Translations under genes and position numbers: made by a program | NCBI GenBank assembly: GCA_023485185.1 | Contig: JAMCZP010000245.1 | Location: 1-12,921, forward strand | Direction: 5' to 3' | DNA: 12,921 bases | Source of the DNA: Gammaproteobacteria bacterium | GTDB taxonomy: Bacteria; Pseudomonadota; Gammaproteobacteria; Pseudomonadales; Halomonadaceae | The notes under the pieces: generated by a model | What the model saw: the letters and a program-made list of their open reading frames with translations, nothing else | Databases searched by the model: none | Told to the model about the DNA's origin: nothing | Shown: piece by piece, positions 6,483 to 12,921 of the stretch | How the letters are laid out: every line of letters begins with the position of its first letter | How positions within the stretch are numbered: position 1 is the stretch's first letter

Positions 6483-7409
6483 TCACGCTTCTTTAGCCAT
6501 TTTGCGGAATTTGGATAGTTGGCCTCCCCACAGGTTGACGCTGCGCGGTGTCGGCTCCCAAAGACGAGGAACATACGTCACCAAATCGTCGTGGAATTTC
6601 TCCATTTCCGCCGACAGTTCGATATGAGTTCCTGCTGGGTCATCGAAGAACACGAACAGGTTGTTGCCAGGACCGTGGCGGCCAGGCCCCCAGGTAACCT
6701 CTACGTTAAGATCGGTTAGTCGGTCGCACCACTGCTTGAAATCCTCCCACTCGCTGAGATCGAATGAGTAATGGTCCAACTGACCCCGCATTCCAATGTC
6801 AACAACCGCTAAGGTGTGGTGGTCACGATCACTTCTCAGCCACGCAAAATTGCCATTACTAAGCTGGTCGGAAAGAGAAAAACCAACAATATTGGCGTAG
6901 AACTCCACCATCCGTTTGACGTCGTCACTACCAACCGTCGTATGTTGAAAGCGAATCGGCCGACGCCCTATGTCCGCTTGGTGTTCCCCTAGGTGATCCA
7001 TTGCCGTATGAAAGTGCACTCGGTTGCCGTCGGGATCTTCAAACTCAATGCCCTGCGGATCGCCAACAGCTGCATCCATATAGGCAGCATCCAGTGCCCT
7101 TACGACCACATTGGCATCTTCTAGCCGGCTTTGCAGTGCGTTGATCGATTCGCTATCCTGTGTTTCAAATCCGAAGTGGGTTAGCGCGTACTTTCCCGAT
7201 ATTAGTTCGATGACGTGGTGCCCACTTCCCCAGCCTAGACGTACCACGCCCTCCAAGGAATTTTCATGCACTGCCATACCTAATACTCGCTGGTAGAAAA
7301 CTGTGGTTGCCTCAATATCAGGTACACGGAAACCGATATGAGAGACGCGCGTCCCACTCAGCTTTTGCTGTGAAGGGTTCGTATCAATGAGCAGTCGGTT
7401 GTTATTCAT
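6483..7409 (-). CDS. Type I (VOC-fold) extradiol ring-cleavage dioxygenase
   Basis: This 308-residue Fe(II)/Mn(II) enzyme is expected to cleave a catechol next to its hydroxyl groups (meta cleavage). Two VOC domains are visible: the N-terminal one (about 21-137, RVSHIGFRVPD to EDPDGNRVHFH) and the catalytic C-terminal one (about 152-270). Metal ligands by family pattern are H156 (FQHTTV), H213 (LDHYSF) and E264 (HIELSAE). H198 in DHHTLA and H245 in GRHGPG keep the exact spacing of BphC His195 and His241. The position equivalent to BphC Tyr250 is Phe254. A GGAG site lies 7 nt before the ATG. The gene follows the TRAP large-permease gene by 119 bp and probably receives the catechol made by the MhpA-like hydroxylase. 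The exact substrate is unknown. Confidence 0.85.
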   Translation of the reverse strand: MNNNRLLIDTNPSQQKLSGTRVSHIGFRVPDIEATTVFYQRVLGMAVHENSLEGVVRLGWGSGHHVIELISGKYALTHFGFETQDSESINALQSRLEDANVVVRALDAAYMDAAVGDPQGIEFEDPDGNRVHFHTAMDHLGEHQADIGRRPIRFQHTTVGSDDVKRMVEFYANIVGFSLSDQLSNGNFAWLRSDRDHHTLAVVDIGMRGQLDHYSFDLSEWEDFKQWCDRLTDLNVEVTWGPGRHGPGNNLFVFFDDPAGTHIELSAEMEKFHDDLVTYVPRLWEPTPRSVNLWGGQLSKFRKMAKEA

Positions 7410-7445
7410 TATTTACTCCAGAATTAGTGAGTTGCCGAAATGTAG

Positions 7446-7478
7446 CCTTGTTAATTCAAGGGTGCTCTGGTTTAACCA
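7446..7478 (-). repeat. Two small inverted repeats between TRAP large permease and dioxygenase genes
   Basis: CCTTG-TTAATT-CAAGG (7446-7461) and the palindrome TGGTT-T-AACCA (7468-7478) lie close together in the 119-bp gap. CTTG and CAAG can also pair across both elements. The stems are short and lack a following U-run, so they could be weak processing sites or binding sites in the transcript. Significance is doubtful. Confidence 0.25.
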
Positions 7479-7528
7479 AGATGGCTGATTGTTAAGCCGT
7501 CTCTGACATGTCTGGTGCATTATGCTAA

Positions 7529-8809
7529 TTAGCTAAGCCCTAATTGCTGCGGAAGCCACAGCGACAAGGCGGGCACCAGGTTGATGATTGCCATGCACAC
7601 GAACATGGCAATCAAAAATGGGATCATGGCTCTGAACAGCCCGAACATGGATACTTGAGTGGTCGAGGTAACGACAAACAGGCCCGGCCCCACCGGTGGT
7701 GTCACGAGGCCAATAAGAGTCGCCAAACTTATCACCACGCCGAAATGGATTGGATCAATGCCCAATGCCAGCACGGTTGGCAGGACGATGGGCACTAACA
7801 CAATCAGAATGCTCATGCTCTCCAGGAACATCCCTAGCACCACGACCAGCAGGTTGATAAGCAGCAGGAACACCCAGGGCGATTGGGTCCATGCATTAAT
7901 CATCGCAACGATGCGGTCCGGTACGCCCACAAAGGAGAGCGCCCAGCCGAACATAGTCGCCGCCGCAATAAGGCCTGTGATTAACGCGGTGTTAAGGGCG
8001 ACCTGTTTGAATATTTCCGGTAGGTCGCTCCAAAGGATGGAGCGATAAATCCACTTACCGATGATTAGTGCCAGCAGAGCGCCCACGGCACCCGCCTCAG
8101 TGGGTGTCATCACCCCTGCCGAGATGCCGAAAATGATAAACACCGGAATCATTAGCGGAGAAAGTTGCTTAAGCAGCCCTATCAGGCTCACCTTGCGCCG
8201 TGCAGTCCGCTCCAGCTTGGGGAAGTCATGGATAAAGCCGAGCATCATCACCACGACGACAAAACCGAGAAAGATCAGCAGTCCGGGTAGCACCCCCGCC
8301 AAAAACAGCGCGGAAATCGGCTGCAGCGCGATGACGCCGTAGATAATCATGATCATTGAGGGAGGAATGATCGGCCCCAACAAACCACCGGACACGGTCA
8401 CCGCCGCTGCGAAGTCGCGTTTATAACCTTGCTTCTCCATGGCGGGGATCATGACCTTGCTCATCACCGCGATTTGGGCAATGGCAGAGCCCAGAATAGA
8501 GGCCGCCACGGCGTTAGTCAGCAAGTTGACGTAAGCCAGGCCGCCTCGCATGCGCCCAAGCAGCAGGTTGGCTAGTTCGACAAGGCGATCGGTCAGCCCG
8601 CCTCGGTTCATCAACTCGCCCACCAGCATAAACAGTGGGATGGCGAGCAGGCCATTCTTCTCTAGGGCACCGTAAAACTGCAGGGGCAAGCTGCTAGAGA
8701 GCAACAGCAGGTCGCTTTGATGCAGGAACACCAGGGTGCCCAGCATCAGCGTCAGCAGAATAGGCAATCCGAGAAACAGCGTAATAAAGAAAACGGATAA
8801 GGTGATCAT
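7529..8809 (-). CDS. TRAP transporter large permease (DctM family), module B
   Basis: This 426-residue inner-membrane subunit forms the sodium-coupled transport channel of the tripartite system. Hydrophobic segments run throughout, as expected for about a dozen membrane spans. Family motifs include GGLTDRL (70-76), GSAIAQ (107-112), GPIIPPS (145-151) and a C-terminal LIGLVTPPVGPGL segment. I chose ATG at 8809 rather than GTG at 8815 because it gives the classic 4-bp ATGA overlap with the small-permease stop and has a GAGGG site 7 nt upstream. The position after GSAxA is Gln where many DctM proteins have Asp. It completes the importer with the two genes upstream (8806-9321 and 9379-10365). Confidence 0.93.
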   Translation of the reverse strand: MITLSVFFITLFLGLPILLTLMLGTLVFLHQSDLLLLSSSLPLQFYGALEKNGLLAIPLFMLVGELMNRGGLTDRLVELANLLLGRMRGGLAYVNLLTNAVAASILGSAIAQIAVMSKVMIPAMEKQGYKRDFAAAVTVSGGLLGPIIPPSMIMIIYGVIALQPISALFLAGVLPGLLIFLGFVVVVMMLGFIHDFPKLERTARRKVSLIGLLKQLSPLMIPVFIIFGISAGVMTPTEAGAVGALLALIIGKWIYRSILWSDLPEIFKQVALNTALITGLIAAATMFGWALSFVGVPDRIVAMINAWTQSPWVFLLLINLLVVVLGMFLESMSILIVLVPIVLPTVLALGIDPIHFGVVISLATLIGLVTPPVGPGLFVVTSTTQVSMFGLFRAMIPFLIAMFVCMAIINLVPALSLWLPQQLGLS

Positions 8810-9321
8810 GTGCACACCCTCTCGGAGGCTTCGTGGCTAACCAGCCGATGGATGGAGAGTAGAAGGCTGACGAACTGGTGGTAACTCATGACCATCAGCG
8901 CCACGAGCATCACGCTGAAGTAGTACCAACGCGGCAGTTGCGTCGTTGGCGACAACTCGATTTGCGTATGCGGTGAGGCAACCCATTGCCACGTCAGTGC
9001 GGTGAAGATCGCCAAAACACATAGGCCGAGCAGGCAAAAAAAGACCTCAAGGCAATGGGCCGCTCGTTCGGGCAGAAGACTGGGAATGATGTCGATCCGC
9101 ACCAGCGAGCGGGTATAAAGTAGATGGCTGACACCAATGAAGCTGATGGCCACTAGAATCTGCAACGCCACCTCCTCGGCCCAAAAAAGTGGGGTGCCGA
9201 ATATATAACGCAACACCACTTGGGCGACCAGCAGTCCGGCCAGCAGTCCCGTCAGGATAATAAGCACCCATGTTTCCAGTCGGGCCAGCGCGCTATCGCA
9301 CCACTTCAATATGTTAAGCAT
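8806..9321 (-). CDS. TRAP transporter small permease (DctQ family), module B
   Basis: This 171-residue membrane protein has four hydrophobic segments (about 17-38, 50-68, 90-113 and 130-158) and the DctQ signature VVLRYIFGTPLFWAEEVALQ (about 35-54). The start at 9321 is preferred: it has an AGGGGG ribosome site 4 nt upstream and matches the length of homologues. In-frame GTG 9375 and ATG 9363 lack a good site, and ATG 9363 falls in a predicted hairpin. The stop overlaps the large-permease start by 4 bp, indicating coupled translation. It corresponds to the partial small permease at 1-214. Confidence 0.9.
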   Translation of the reverse strand: MLNILKWCDSALARLETWVLIILTGLLAGLLVAQVVLRYIFGTPLFWAEEVALQILVAISFIGVSHLLYTRSLVRIDIIPSLLPERAAHCLEVFFCLLGLCVLAIFTALTWQWVASPHTQIELSPTTQLPRWYYFSVMLVALMVMSYHQFVSLLLSIHRLVSHEASERVCT

Positions 9322-9338
9322 AATGCCCCCTATGCGGC

Positions 9339-9363
9339 ATGGGCGTGACCTGGGCCACGCCAT
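9339..9363 (-). promoter_or_regulatory. Intercistronic hairpin between TRAP dctP and dctQ of module B
   Basis: ATGG-G-CGTG (9339-9347) and CACG-CCAT (9356-9363) form an 8-bp stem with one bulged G and an 8-nt loop. It begins 15 nt after the binding-protein stop and ends 17 nt before the small-permease ATG, with no U-run. Its placement parallels the hairpin at 235-256 in module A, although the sequences differ. Confidence 0.5.
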
Positions 9364-9378
9364 TACTGCATCCACACT

Positions 9379-10365
9379 TCATTGATTGGTCACGACCTGG
9401 TGATAGAACTCGGCGATTAACGGGTCGCTATCGATATATGTCTGACGCACTGCAGCAGCCGTCTCTGCGTAGCCAGCGGTATTGATCTCGACCACTTCTA
9501 CGCCAGCGTCCTTGAGCGTGGCGAGATTTTCCTCCTCGACACGTGCTTGCTCCTCAATGCCCCACTGCTCGGCTTCTTGGAAGACCTCGCGGATCATCTG
9601 CTGATCGGCTTCGCTCTGACTATCCCACCAAGCTTTGGAGACCAGCACTACGCCGGGGAAGGCCATATGGTTGGTGAGTGCCAAGTGTGGAGCCTGCTGG
9701 TAAAGTTTCAGGGCAGTGACGAAGTCAAGGTCAACGTCGACGGCATTCAACAGATTGGTGGTCAGTGCCGGTGCGACTTCGGAGGTCGGTAGCGCGGTGG
9801 GCGCCGCTCCGTTGGCCAGCCACCAGTCATTGAAGACAGGATTGGGGAAGACACGGATCTTCTGATTGGTTAAGTCATCTATGGACTCGACCGAATCGGT
9901 CGACAGCACGTGCCGCATCCCGGCGATGATGTAACCGAGACCGATCATGCCCTGGGGCTCCAGCTTTTCGAGCATACTAAGGGCAGCTGGCAACTGTGTT
10001 GCCGCTCCGGCCTCGTCGTAGTTCTCGAATTCGCCAGGTAGAAACCAGCCATTAAAGGAGGACTCGCGGCTGGAGAGCGATGCGGCGGGAACCACGCCGA
10101 ACTGCACCGCGCCATGCTGGAGGAGCTGGATCAGCTCGTTATCGTTACCCAGCCTGCCATAGGGGGATACCTCTATAGCGTAACGCCCGTCGGAGCGTTC
10201 ACCGAGATTTCCCGCGAGGCGTTCAGAGACCTTGCTGAAGATATGACTGGGCGGTACTGGTGTGCTGAGCCGAAGCGTCTCGGCCTGCGCAGTGGCGGAC
10301 ACCATAAGGCTGCCAGCAGCGCAGGCAAGGCCAACTAACAGGGGATTGAAGCTCGATAATTTCAT
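9379..10365 (-). CDS. TRAP transporter periplasmic solute-binding protein (DctP family), module B
   Basis: This 328-residue periplasmic receptor has a signal peptide with a hydrophobic core at about 8-22 and likely cleavage after AQA (28). Landmarks parallel the module A protein: GWFLPGEF (106-113), AGMRHVL (148-154), the conserved carboxylate-binding Arg in KIRVFP (R171), NDWW (179-182) and HMAFPGV (233-239). The ligand should therefore be a carboxylate, probably the phenolic or arylalkanoic acid attacked by the hydroxylase upstream; this is inferred from neighbours. A CGGAG site lies 7 nt before the ATG. It sits 115 bp after the hydroxylase gene. That gap holds only a short TACCC/GGGTA inverted repeat (10421-10438). 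Confidence 0.92.
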   Translation of the reverse strand: MKLSSFNPLLVGLACAAGSLMVSATAQAETLRLSTPVPPSHIFSKVSERLAGNLGERSDGRYAIEVSPYGRLGNDNELIQLLQHGAVQFGVVPAASLSSRESSFNGWFLPGEFENYDEAGAATQLPAALSMLEKLEPQGMIGLGYIIAGMRHVLSTDSVESIDDLTNQKIRVFPNPVFNDWWLANGAAPTALPTSEVAPALTTNLLNAVDVDLDFVTALKLYQQAPHLALTNHMAFPGVVLVSKAWWDSQSEADQQMIREVFQEAEQWGIEEQARVEEENLATLKDAGVEVVEINTAGYAETAAAVRQTYIDSDPLIAEFYHQVVTNQ

Positions 10366-10480
10366 GTCGTACTCCGTATTGTTGTAGTAGTTATCTTCAA
10401 GAATCCACCTTCCAGACGATTACCCTTAACCGTGGGTACTCATCCTGCTATCGACGGGAAAATGTAGGTGTTGCTGGGTT

Positions 10481-12172
10481 TTACAGGGTAGCGGCGGTAT
10501 TCAAAGGCTGATGAGAATTACCTAAAGCGCTGAACTCGGGAGGGCGCAGCATCCCACCCAGGTGAATGGCATCCGTGGGCATATTGTTTTTGTTAAGAAC
10601 CGCCATGGTGTAGCGATCTGGCCTTACCAGATAAAAGACGTGCTCGCCACCATGCGCCCTGAATATCCAGTCGTTGGCTTGGCTATGAGCATCTCGCAAT
10701 ACCTCTATACCCTCGACGGGAACAGGGTTGTAGTTGCGCGGAGTAACGCACACTTTCTTTAGATCATCCGGTAGGTACTCGAGCCAAGGCTGGATAGCGT
10801 CGAACGCCCTCTTCGCATCAGGGTGGTAAGTGATAAGTGCGAAGTGGCCGTCGATGTAGCGATCCAACAGCGCCATCTCGCGGTTTGGATTCTCAAGCAT
10901 CGGCTGGGCAATCATTCGTCCAGTGCGTGTCTTGCGGGCAGAGACAGCGTCGCTGATAAAGAAACCAGTGACGAAACGCGGCGTCGGCTTGTAACGCATC
11001 TGGGTAACGTAGTCACGAGCCGGGCGGTAGACGCTCAACCAGCGCAGGCCTGTCTGCAACAATGTTGCGTGTATACGGCTCTTTGGCATCATGAACTTGC
11101 CGAGCATGGCGGCCATTTGAATCAGTTGCCAGGCATGCGGTTTGCGCTCTTCTTCGTAGCTGTCTAGCAGCGTTTCAGGCAACTTGCGCTTGAGCACCCA
11201 AGCCAGCTTCCAGGCTAGGTTCACCGAGTCGCGCAGGCCGCTGTTCATGCCCTGACCAGCGAATGGAGGGGTTAAGTGGGCGGCGTCGCCGAGCAGGAAA
11301 ATGCGCTGCTGACGCCAGCTCTCAGCTTCTCGGGCATGGAAGGCGTATACCTGTTTGCGGACGATCTCTGCGTCGCGGTCCGGGCCATGCTCAGCCATCA
11401 GTTGGCGAACGTACTCTTCTTCTACTGCTTTTTGTTCATCTTCGTCGGGCAGCAGCATAAATTCGAAACGGCGGCTGCCACCGGGACCAGGCAGATTGAT
11501 GCCGGGACGCGCTGGATCACAGTAGACGCGAGTCTGGCGGAAATTGTCCTGCGTCCCTTTGAGATCGATGATCAACCACTTCTGTTCGTAGGTAAGACCT
11601 TTCAGTTTGATATTCAATTCGCTGCGCACAAAGCTGCGTCCACCATCGGCTGCCGCCATGTATTCGGCAACAACCTCGTAGCGCCCCTTATCGGTCTCGA
11701 CCCTTAAACGCACACAATCGGCGTCCTGCACAAATTCGACAACACGATGGCCGAAGCGCGCCTCAACATGGGCAAAGCGCTTGAGCCCGTTACGTAGGAT
11801 TGCCTCCAACTCTGGCTGGTGAAAAGCATTACGCCGCGAATAGCCATACTCACGCCCTCTCGGTTCAATATTGGCGAAGGGCACGCGCTTTAGGTCAAGA
11901 TAGACCGAGCCATAGTCCTGGGCGCAGCATGCAAGGACACTCTTCTCAAGCCCAATGGCCTGCATGGTTCGCATCGACTCGTCATCGATGGATACCGCCC
12001 TCGGCTCGGTCACCGTCGAGAGATTGCGTTCAAGCACCAGGGTGCGAATCCCATAGGTTCCCAGCAGGTTGGCCAGGGTCAACCCGCTGGGGCCACCTCC
12101 GACAATAACGACAGAGAAGCGGTCGGCTAGTGAAAAAGCGGCGGTACTGGCATTGTCAGGTTGTTGTTTCAT
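10481..12172 (-). CDS. MhpA-like FAD-dependent aromatic hydroxylase
   Basis: This is a 563-residue group A flavoprotein monooxygenase, close in length to 3-(3-hydroxyphenyl)propionate hydroxylase (about 554). It should ortho-hydroxylate a phenolic acid to a catechol using NAD(P)H and O2. FAD-binding GGGPSG is at 25-30, the DG motif at D176-G177 (AADGGRSFVR), and the GD motif at G295-D296 followed by AAHLTPPFAGQGMNSG (297-312). A thioredoxin-like C-terminal domain follows, from about 420. I chose ATG at 12172, with an AAGGA site, over an in-frame start 12 codons upstream. It is the first gene of module B after the regulator. The extradiol dioxygenase three genes downstream supports a catechol product. 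The natural substrate could be 3-(3-hydroxyphenyl)propionate, a hydroxycinnamate or a resorcinol-type phenol; the sequence alone does not decide. Confidence 0.83.
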   Translation of the reverse strand: MKQQPDNASTAAFSLADRFSVVIVGGGPSGLTLANLLGTYGIRTLVLERNLSTVTEPRAVSIDDESMRTMQAIGLEKSVLACCAQDYGSVYLDLKRVPFANIEPRGREYGYSRRNAFHQPELEAILRNGLKRFAHVEARFGHRVVEFVQDADCVRLRVETDKGRYEVVAEYMAAADGGRSFVRSELNIKLKGLTYEQKWLIIDLKGTQDNFRQTRVYCDPARPGINLPGPGGSRRFEFMLLPDEDEQKAVEEEYVRQLMAEHGPDRDAEIVRKQVYAFHAREAESWRQQRIFLLGDAAHLTPPFAGQGMNSGLRDSVNLAWKLAWVLKRKLPETLLDSYEEERKPHAWQLIQMAAMLGKFMMPKSRIHATLLQTGLRWLSVYRPARDYVTQMRYKPTPRFVTGFFISDAVSARKTRTGRMIAQPMLENPNREMALLDRYIDGHFALITYHPDAKRAFDAIQPWLEYLPDDLKKVCVTPRNYNPVPVEGIEVLRDAHSQANDWIFRAHGGEHVFYLVRPDRYTMAVLNKNNMPTDAIHLGGMLRPPEFSALGNSHQPLNTAATL

Positions 12173-12327
12173 TATTGTTGTCCTTACGACACCGTCATTA
12201 AGACGCATCCTTCCCCTCTGCCCAGAGCAGACGACAAAAATCGCGTTAAGAAGGAAACGAGGTGTTATTTGTGCAGGAAGACCTACCTCCGGTCATTCAG
12301 ATGCTTTGGCGCATAAATTCAGTCGCC

Positions 12328-12355
12328 ACTATATTATTGCTACATGTTCTTGCTA
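12328..12355 (-). promoter_or_regulatory. Candidate promoter of the module B operon
   Basis: On the minus strand TATAGT (12333-12328) is a one-mismatch -10. It lies 16 nt from TAGCAA (12355-12350), a weak -35 that is exactly the middle copy of the tandem repeats. This gives a predicted start near 12321 and a leader of about 150 nt before the hydroxylase ATG. A weak -35 covered by repeats fits control by a bound regulator, most likely the IclR protein encoded just upstream. Confidence 0.4.
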
Positions 12356-12375
12356 TATGCCCTTGCTACAAGCCC
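12337..12375 (+). repeat. Three 13-bp tandem direct repeats (TTGCTA core), probable operator array
   Basis: TTGCTA occurs perfectly at 12337, 12350 and 12363, exactly 13 bp apart. The full units are TTGCTACATGTTC, TTGCTATATGCCC and TTGCTACAAGCCC (consensus TTGCTAYAWGYYC). The array lies in the gap between the IclR stop and the hydroxylase start, over the candidate -35. The IclR-family activators PobR and PcaU are known to bind operators built from three repeated 10-bp elements, so an IclR target is an attractive reading. The 13-bp phase differs from those, so the geometry is new or the protein is another one. Confidence 0.6.
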
Positions 12376-12407
12376 TCGATGCATCTTTTCAATACATCAC
12401 CTGTGTC

Positions 12408-12921
12408 TTACGAACTGATCAACTGCGTTAACTTCTCGGTTAGCCGATTCGCAAGAGTCATGATCACCTGGCGCTGCTTTTCCGCTTGGTCTTCACGGTA
12501 GGAAGTTTGCGGCCTTACGCAGCTTAGACTGGCGACCACTTTGCCGTTACCATCAAAGATCGGAGCGGCAAGCCCGAAGAGGTTTGGATCCACCTCACCA
12601 TGAGATTCGCTGTAGCCCTGCCGCCGAATCGTCTGGAGGACGTCCTTAAACTCCTCCCACGACGAGCCCAGGCTTCCTTTCACCACCTCATTCTGATGCT
12701 CCAAGAAAAGTCGCATATGCTGTCGAGCAGGCAGGTAAGCCAATATGATTTTCGATGTCGCCCCCATAAACAGCGGGCGTGGCGTACCCCGTGCATAGCT
12801 AACAGGCTCTTTCAGGTGACCATGGCTGTGGACGCAAATCACTTGATCATTGAATAGCCGACATACGATCCAGATCTGCTCACCGTCGAAGACATCGAGT
12901 TCAGGCTCGATCCCCCGCCTC
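12408..12921 (-). CDS. IclR-family regulator of module B, N-terminus beyond the window
   Basis: About 170 C-terminal residues are present and the frame is open to the right edge. The effector domain is recognisable: IEPELDVFDGEQIW, VCRLFNDQVICVHSHG, YARGTPRPLFMGATSKIILAYLPARQ, FGLAAPIFDGNG and a helical C-terminus. The DNA-binding helix-turn-helix lies outside the window. The apparent GTG start at 12842 is an internal valine codon. The sequence resembles the module A regulator, especially around CRxFxxQVxCVH and RGxPRPL. It is transcribed in the same direction as, and 235 bp ahead of, the hydroxylase gene, so it may regulate that operon through the tandem repeats. A short GATGTAT/ATGCATC stem (12378-12398) after its stop has no U-run. 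Confidence 0.87.
   Translation of the reverse strand, partial: RRGIEPELDVFDGEQIWIVCRLFNDQVICVHSHGHLKEPVSYARGTPRPLFMGATSKIILAYLPARQHMRLFLEHQNEVVKGSLGSSWEEFKDVLQTIRRQGYSESHGEVDPNLFGLAAPIFDGNGKVVASLSCVRPQTSYREDQAEKQRQVIMTLANRLTEKLTQLISS

Noticed and set aside
7524..7533. Perfect palindrome GCTAATTAGC at the large-permease stop codon
   Set aside because: It is short and AT-rich, overlaps the stop region and has no obvious function.
9322..9375. Longer N-terminus for the module B small permease (GTG 9375 or ATG 9363)
   Set aside because: Neither start has a good ribosome site, the extension is not family-like, and 9363 lies in a hairpin; ATG 9321 is better.
1..12921. CRISPR arrays, tRNA or rRNA genes, prophage or complete insertion sequences
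   Set aside because: I saw no spaced repeat array, no tRNA or rRNA-like sequence and no transposase or integrase coding sequence.

Overview
This window holds two parallel aromatic-acid catabolic modules. Every gene is on the minus strand except one plus-strand regulator. The mix of TRAP transporters, IclR-type regulators and gentisate-pathway enzymes, with moderate base composition, fits a gammaproteobacterium. A Halomonas-like organism is my best guess, but it is inferred from style only. There are no rRNAs, tRNAs, transposases, phage genes or CRISPR arrays.

Module A (about 1-5683) is a gentisate operon read leftwards. It encodes gentisate 1,2-dioxygenase, a fumarylacetoacetate-hydrolase-family enzyme, and a single-component flavin hydroxylase that looks like 3-hydroxybenzoate 6-hydroxylase. 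A TRAP binding protein and the start of a TRAP small permease follow and run off the left edge. An IclR regulator is divergent from the dioxygenase gene across a 338-bp AT-rich control region and ends in a rho-independent terminator. The likely route is uptake of a hydroxybenzoate by the TRAP system, 6-hydroxylation to gentisate, ring opening to maleylpyruvate, then hydrolysis. No maleylpyruvate isomerase is visible here.

Module B (about 5714-12921) is also read leftwards. It runs from an IclR regulator (5' end outside the window) through an MhpA-like flavin hydroxylase, a complete TRAP transporter (binding protein, small and large permeases) and a type I (VOC-fold) extradiol dioxygenase, to a broken aldehyde dehydrogenase. 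It looks like hydroxylation of a phenolic acid to a catechol followed by meta cleavage. The hydrolase or hydratase steps are missing from the window, and the dehydrogenase has lost its catalytic half.

The two IclR proteins resemble each other, as do the two TRAP binding proteins, so the modules share an architecture: IclR, flavin hydroxylase, ring-cleavage dioxygenase and a dedicated TRAP importer. Non-coding features worth attention are three 13-bp tandem repeats in front of module B with a near-match in the module A control region, a hairpin in the dctP-dctQ junction of both transporters, imperfect palindromes near module A promoters, and a 49-bp segment bounded by an 8-bp inverted repeat inside the dehydrogenase remnant.
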